Shown: piece by piece, positions 61,078 to 64,000 of the stretch
How positions within the stretch are numbered: position 1 is the first letter of the stretch
How the letters are laid out: the number at the start of each line of letters is the position of its first letter
Source: Ilyobacter polytropus DSM 2926
GTDB lineage: Bacteria > Fusobacteriota > Fusobacteriia > Fusobacteriales > Fusobacteriaceae
Direction: 5' to 3'
Assembly: GCF_000165505.1 (NCBI RefSeq)
Contig: NC_014632.1
Location: 434,001-498,000, forward strand
Length of the DNA stretch: 64,000 bases
Made by a program: the position numbers and the translations under genes
Notes under the pieces: generated by a model
Seen by the model: only the letters and a program-made list of their open reading frames with translations
Databases searched by the model: none
What the model was told of the DNA's origin: nothing

Positions 61078-61106
61078 ATAGTACAGGTAAAGCGTAAAAA
61101 AGTCAA
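61078..61106 (-). promoter_or_regulatory. Promoter of the leader-receptor-permease operon
   Basis: On the minus strand TTGACT (61106-61101), 17 nt, TACTAT (61083-61078). The start would fall near 61071, 23 nt before the leader-peptide ATG. Confidence 0.75.
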
Positions 61107-61213
61107 GGGCTTTTTCCTGACTTAAAATTTCCCCTTTAATTAATATGAAGGGAAAAGATTGCTTTTTTTAAAGAAATTACTTATTATATTGTATATAAAT
61201 TAGGAGGGTGCTT

Positions 61214-62530
61214 ATGAAAGGAAAAAAAGGTGTGTATACGGCAAGCCTAGGTTTGATCGGATCAGCTATAGGTCTTGGGAATCTCTGGAGATTTCCATAT
61301 ATGGTTGGAAAAAATGGTGGGGGAGCTTTTCTTATAGTTTATTTTTGCTTTGTTGCTTTGCTTGGAATCCCCCTTATGTTAGGGGAGTTTGTACTTGGAA
61401 GAAGTTCACATGCAGGTATTGTGGGAGCTTTTAAAAATTTCACTCCTGGGAAACCTTGGTATCTAGCAGGGGGGTTAGGAATACTAACCTCTAGCCTTAT
61501 ACTGGGTTTTTACGGAGTTGTAGGAGGATGGTCATTGAGATTTTTCTACCTTTCCTCTACCAATGCCCTTATCAACAAAAACCCTGATGAATTGGGGAAT
61601 GCTTTCAGAAGTTTTATTACTTCACCTGCAGACCCGATATTTTGGCAGGTTTTATTTATGGTGATAACGGCTCTTGTACTTATAAGTAAGATAGAAGGAA
61701 GCATAGAAAAAATAACCAAAATAATGATGCCGATGCTTTTTCTTATAATAATGGTTCTTTGTATGAAGGCACTTGTCCTTCCTGAATTAGGAAAGGGTAT
61801 GGCATTTTTTCTGAAGCCTGATTTTTCCAAAATTACTGCAGGGGGAATACAGGCCGCCATGGGTCAGTCATTTTTCAGTCTCAGTATAGGGATGGGAGTG
61901 CTTATAACATACGGATCTTTTATGAAAAGAGATGAAAATCTTTTGGTTTCAGCTCTTCATGTTATAGGTACAGACACACTTGTGGCATTTTTGATAGGAG
62001 TTATTGTTTTTCCAGTAGCCTTTACTTACGGAATAGATCCTGAGTCAGGTCCGGGTCTTATATTTACTACACTGACGTCTCTTTTCAATGAGATACAAGG
62101 AGGATACGGATTAGGAGTGATGTTCTTTTTGCTTCTATTTTTGGCGGCTTTGACTACTGCGATCTCTTTATTAGAGTCTGTTGTGACGTGTCTTAATAAT
62201 CAGTGTAAATTACCGAGAAATACAAGTGTTTTAATTGCAACTGTAATTATAACAGCTTTAGGAGCTGTAACTTCGTTATCTCTTGGAGTTTGGGGAGAAA
62301 GTAATATATTCTATGTCTTAGATTATATAACAGTGGACGTTTTTCTACCTGTTATGGCCATGCTGACCTCTTTTTATCTTGGTTATGTTCTAGAATTAAA
62401 AGTAATTAAAGAGGAGATGTCAAATGACGGAATTCAGTTTAAATATACTAAGCACTTACAGATGATGTTAAAATTTGTATGTCCTGTTATTATAGCTATT
62501 GTTCTTTTAGGTGGCTTGGCACTGAATTAG
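61214..62530 (+). CDS. Sodium-dependent transporter of the neurotransmitter:sodium symporter (SNF) family
   Basis: A LeuT-fold protein of 438 residues with about 11 helices. Helix 1 has L-G-L-I-G-S-A-I-G-L-G-N-L-W-R-F-P-Y (sodium and substrate site). Later marks are N-G-G-G-A-F-L-I-V-Y, E-F-V-L-G-R, G-Q-S-F-F-S-L-S-I-G-M-G in helix 6 and an acidic F-N-E-I-Q-G-G-Y loop. Bacterial members take up amino acids such as Leu, Trp or Tyr with Na+. ATG 61214 is 6 nt after GGAGG; the GTG at 61208 overlaps that site. It diverges from the amino-acid ABC operon. Confidence 0.93.
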   Translation: MKGKKGVYTASLGLIGSAIGLGNLWRFPYMVGKNGGGAFLIVYFCFVALLGIPLMLGEFVLGRSSHAGIVGAFKNFTPGKPWYLAGGLGILTSSLILGFYGVVGGWSLRFFYLSSTNALINKNPDELGNAFRSFITSPADPIFWQVLFMVITALVLISKIEGSIEKITKIMMPMLFLIIMVLCMKALVLPELGKGMAFFLKPDFSKITAGGIQAAMGQSFFSLSIGMGVLITYGSFMKRDENLLVSALHVIGTDTLVAFLIGVIVFPVAFTYGIDPESGPGLIFTTLTSLFNEIQGGYGLGVMFFLLLFLAALTTAISLLESVVTCLNNQCKLPRNTSVLIATVIITALGAVTSLSLGVWGESNIFYVLDYITVDVFLPVMAMLTSFYLGYVLELKVIKEEMSNDGIQFKYTKHLQMMLKFVCPVIIAIVLLGGLALN

Positions 62531-62602
62531 CATAATTGATAATATAAAAGGAATATGATATAATTTCTTTATTAAACTAATGAATAATAGGCGGTAGTGT
62601 AT

Positions 62603-63541
62603 ATGAAAAATAAAGAAATTACTGTAGGCGGACAGGCGGTTATAGAGGGTGTAATGATGAAAGGCTCTAAAAATCTGGCAACGGCTGTGAGGAAACCTGA
62701 CGGTGAAATAGTCTATAGAAAGACGGATATTTCCAGTAAAAGTGGAAAGATTTCGAAACTTCCTTTTGTCAGAGGGTCTATAATTTTATTTAGTACCCTT
62801 ATTTTAGGAACAAAAGAACTTACTTTTTCTGCTAATCAGGCAGATGACACAGAAGAGGAGCTTAGTGATAAGGAGCTTTTTATGACTGTTACATTTGCCC
62901 TTTTACTAGGAGTTGGACTCTTTATGGTTCTTCCATCGGCTATAGGGGGCTTATTGTTTTCGGCTAACAAGCTTTATGCAAATATTCTAGAGGCCTTTTT
63001 AAGATTGTTGTTTTTCGTAGTATATATCTGGGCAATATCTTTTTCAAAGGATATCAGAAGAGTCTTTGAATATCACGGTGCTGAGCATAAATCTATATAT
63101 GCATTTGAGAATGGTTTAGAACTTACTCCAGAAAATGCAAAACAATATACGACGCTTCATCCTAGATGCGGTACAAGTTTTCTGCTTATTGTGATGCTCT
63201 GCTCTATATTTGTATTTTCTATTGTAGACTTTGTAATTCCTACACCTGCAACTATGTGGGGGCGTATCGGGTTAAAAGCAGTTCTGAGAGTTCTCTTCAT
63301 GCCTGCTATAGCAGGGTTGTCCTACGAATTTCAAAGATTTACCAGTAGAAATCTTCATAAAAAGTGGGTAAGAACATTGGCTTCACCTGGTCTTCTTTTG
63401 CAGAAAATAACTACTAAAGAACCTGATTTAGATCAGTTAGAGGTTGCCATAGTTGCACTAAGAGTTGCAATGGGAGAAACAGTGGACAACGCAGTTGAAA
63501 TAGAAAATAAAAACCTTAAAGTAAAAGAAGAGCACGCTTAG
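62603..63541 (+). CDS. DUF1385 family membrane protein (YqhQ-like)
   Basis: A 312-residue protein with about five membrane helices and the conserved family motifs G-G-Q-A-V-I-E-G-V-M-M-K-G at the N-terminus, E-Y-H-G-A-E-H-K-S-I-Y-A-F-E-N-G and H-P-R-C-G-T-S-F in the middle. These His, Glu and Cys residues suggest a metal site. The biochemical role is not established. ATG 62603 is preceded by AGGCGGT and by an extended -10 TATAAT at 62559-62564. The final codons form the left arm of a hairpin. Confidence 0.9.
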   Translation: MKNKEITVGGQAVIEGVMMKGSKNLATAVRKPDGEIVYRKTDISSKSGKISKLPFVRGSIILFSTLILGTKELTFSANQADDTEEELSDKELFMTVTFALLLGVGLFMVLPSAIGGLLFSANKLYANILEAFLRLLFFVVYIWAISFSKDIRRVFEYHGAEHKSIYAFENGLELTPENAKQYTTLHPRCGTSFLLIVMLCSIFVFSIVDFVIPTPATMWGRIGLKAVLRVLFMPAIAGLSYEFQRFTSRNLHKKWVRTLASPGLLLQKITTKEPDLDQLEVAIVALRVAMGETVDNAVEIENKNLKVKEEHA

Positions 63542-63556
63542 CGCTGCTCTTCTTTG
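63524..63556. terminator. Weak bidirectional terminator between convergent genes
   Basis: An 11-bp stem AAAGAAGAGCA / TGCTCTTCTTT overlaps the end of the DUF1385 gene. T-runs are short on both sides. Confidence 0.6.
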
Positions 63557-63579
63557 CTTTTAGAGCTAGAAATATAGTT

Positions 63580-64000
63580 TTAACTTTTGTGGTATACCTC
63601 TACTCTGTTTCTTCCGTTTTTTTTGGCGAGATAAAGAGCTGAATCAGAATTTTTGATGGCTGCTTCAATTGTATCAAAAGAATCGTCTAAGGCTGAGATC
63701 CCTATGCTAAGAGTCACCTTGATACTGGTGTCATTGAAGATAAAAGTTTCTTCAGCTATTGTCTTTATTATTTTTTCTGCAACAATTTTTCCGGCCTTCA
63801 ATTCTGTTTCAGGTAAGGCGATTAGAAATTCATCCCCGCCGTATCTTCCAAAGATATCTTCGTTTCGGATTTTATCATGAATAATTTTGCTTATAGCTTC
63901 AAGAATGTAATCTCCTGCAAGATGTCCGTAGTTATCATTTATGCTTTTAAAATGATCGATATCAAAAATCATACAGCACAGAGATAAATGGTGTCTTTTT
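63580..64000 (-). CDS. GGDEF-domain protein, probable diguanylate cyclase (5' truncated by window)
   Basis: The frame continues past the window edge; only about 140 C-terminal residues are visible, and the ATG at 63972 is internal. The domain starts M-I-F-D-I-D-H-F-K-S-I-N-D-N-Y-G-H-L-A-G-D, then carries an I-site R-N-E-D five residues before an intact G-G-D-E-F (in GRYGGDEFLIALPETE) and ends S-A-L-Y-L-A-K-K-N-G-R-N-R-V. The active and inhibitory sites are both intact, so c-di-GMP synthesis is expected. Any sensor domain lies outside the window. Confidence 0.9.
   Translation of the reverse strand, partial: KRHHLSLCCMIFDIDHFKSINDNYGHLAGDYILEAISKIIHDKIRNEDIFGRYGGDEFLIALPETELKAGKIVAEKIIKTIAEETFIFNDTSIKVTLSIGISALDDSFDTIEAAIKNSDSALYLAKKNGRNRVEVYHKS

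Noticed and set aside
62589-62599. GGCGGTAG resembling the ops element of RfaH-controlled operons (also near 46612)
   Set aside because: At 62589 it serves as a ribosome site before a DUF1385 gene, and at 46612 it is inside a structured RNA; neither precedes the polysaccharide locus.

Overview
The window reads as a low-GC bacterial chromosome with Gram-negative lipoproteins and transporters. It is most likely a member of the Fusobacteriota (Ilyobacter/Propionigenium/Fusobacterium-like). That is an inference from protein style, AT-richness and gene content (alanine dehydrogenase, Liv and BMP-type transporters, an SNF symporter, a separate accD-accA pair). No rRNA or tRNA is present to fix the taxonomy. 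Almost all genes lie on the plus strand. TTG and GTG starts are common and are usually backed by strong Shine-Dalgarno sequences.

Layout. 1-335 is the tail of a MacB/FtsX-type permease. 1.3-15.7 kb is a surface-polysaccharide locus: an initiating polyprenyl phosphosugar transferase, GT4 and GT2 glycosyltransferases, two TupA-type ATP-grasp ligases, an EpsG/Wzy-like polymerase, a hexapeptide acetyltransferase broken by a frameshift in an A8 run, a Wzx flippase, a UDP-glucuronate epimerase and a UDP-glucose dehydrogenase. A four-helix-bundle (IVS-type) gene sits at its downstream edge among AT-rich repeats. Together these genes suggest a uronic-acid polymer that may carry amide-linked amino acids. 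16.6-25.4 kb holds a VanZ-like gene, two lipoproteins, accD-accA, a degenerate iron alcohol dehydrogenase, an exported MsrB, recR and ald. 25.9-36.4 kb holds uvrA, an SLC12-like cation-chloride carrier, murI-ruvA, manC and a PIN-PhoH protein. 36.5-41.4 kb is a complete livJHMGF operon behind a structured leader. 41.7-54.1 kb holds secG, rarA, hisS-aspS, a structured RNA (6S candidate), argS, rapZ-uvrC, and a response regulator / lipoprotein / PP2C phosphatase module. 54.3-59.3 kb holds a YgjV-GNAT fusion, a purine nucleoside phosphorylase and a BMP-type nucleoside ABC transporter. 59.4-64 kb holds an amino-acid ABC transporter on the minus strand, an SNF symporter, a DUF1385 protein and a truncated GGDEF protein.

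Intergenic space is heavily colonised by short repeats. One family is a structured element with a TTACTTTC hairpin and nested stems. A second is blocks of short words (CACAGAG, TTCGTG) at roughly 10-nt spacing. The two often occur joined in the same order. A third, AT-rich family surrounds the four-helix-bundle gene and seems to have entered the epimerase reading frame.

The most striking signal is a complete histidine-type transcription attenuator in front of the minus-strand amino-acid ABC transporter: promoter, strong ribosome binding site, a 17-codon leader peptide with three consecutive His codons, and four mutually exclusive pairing regions ending in a terminator. Second is an unassigned leader with its own promoter, alternative stems and terminator in front of livJ.
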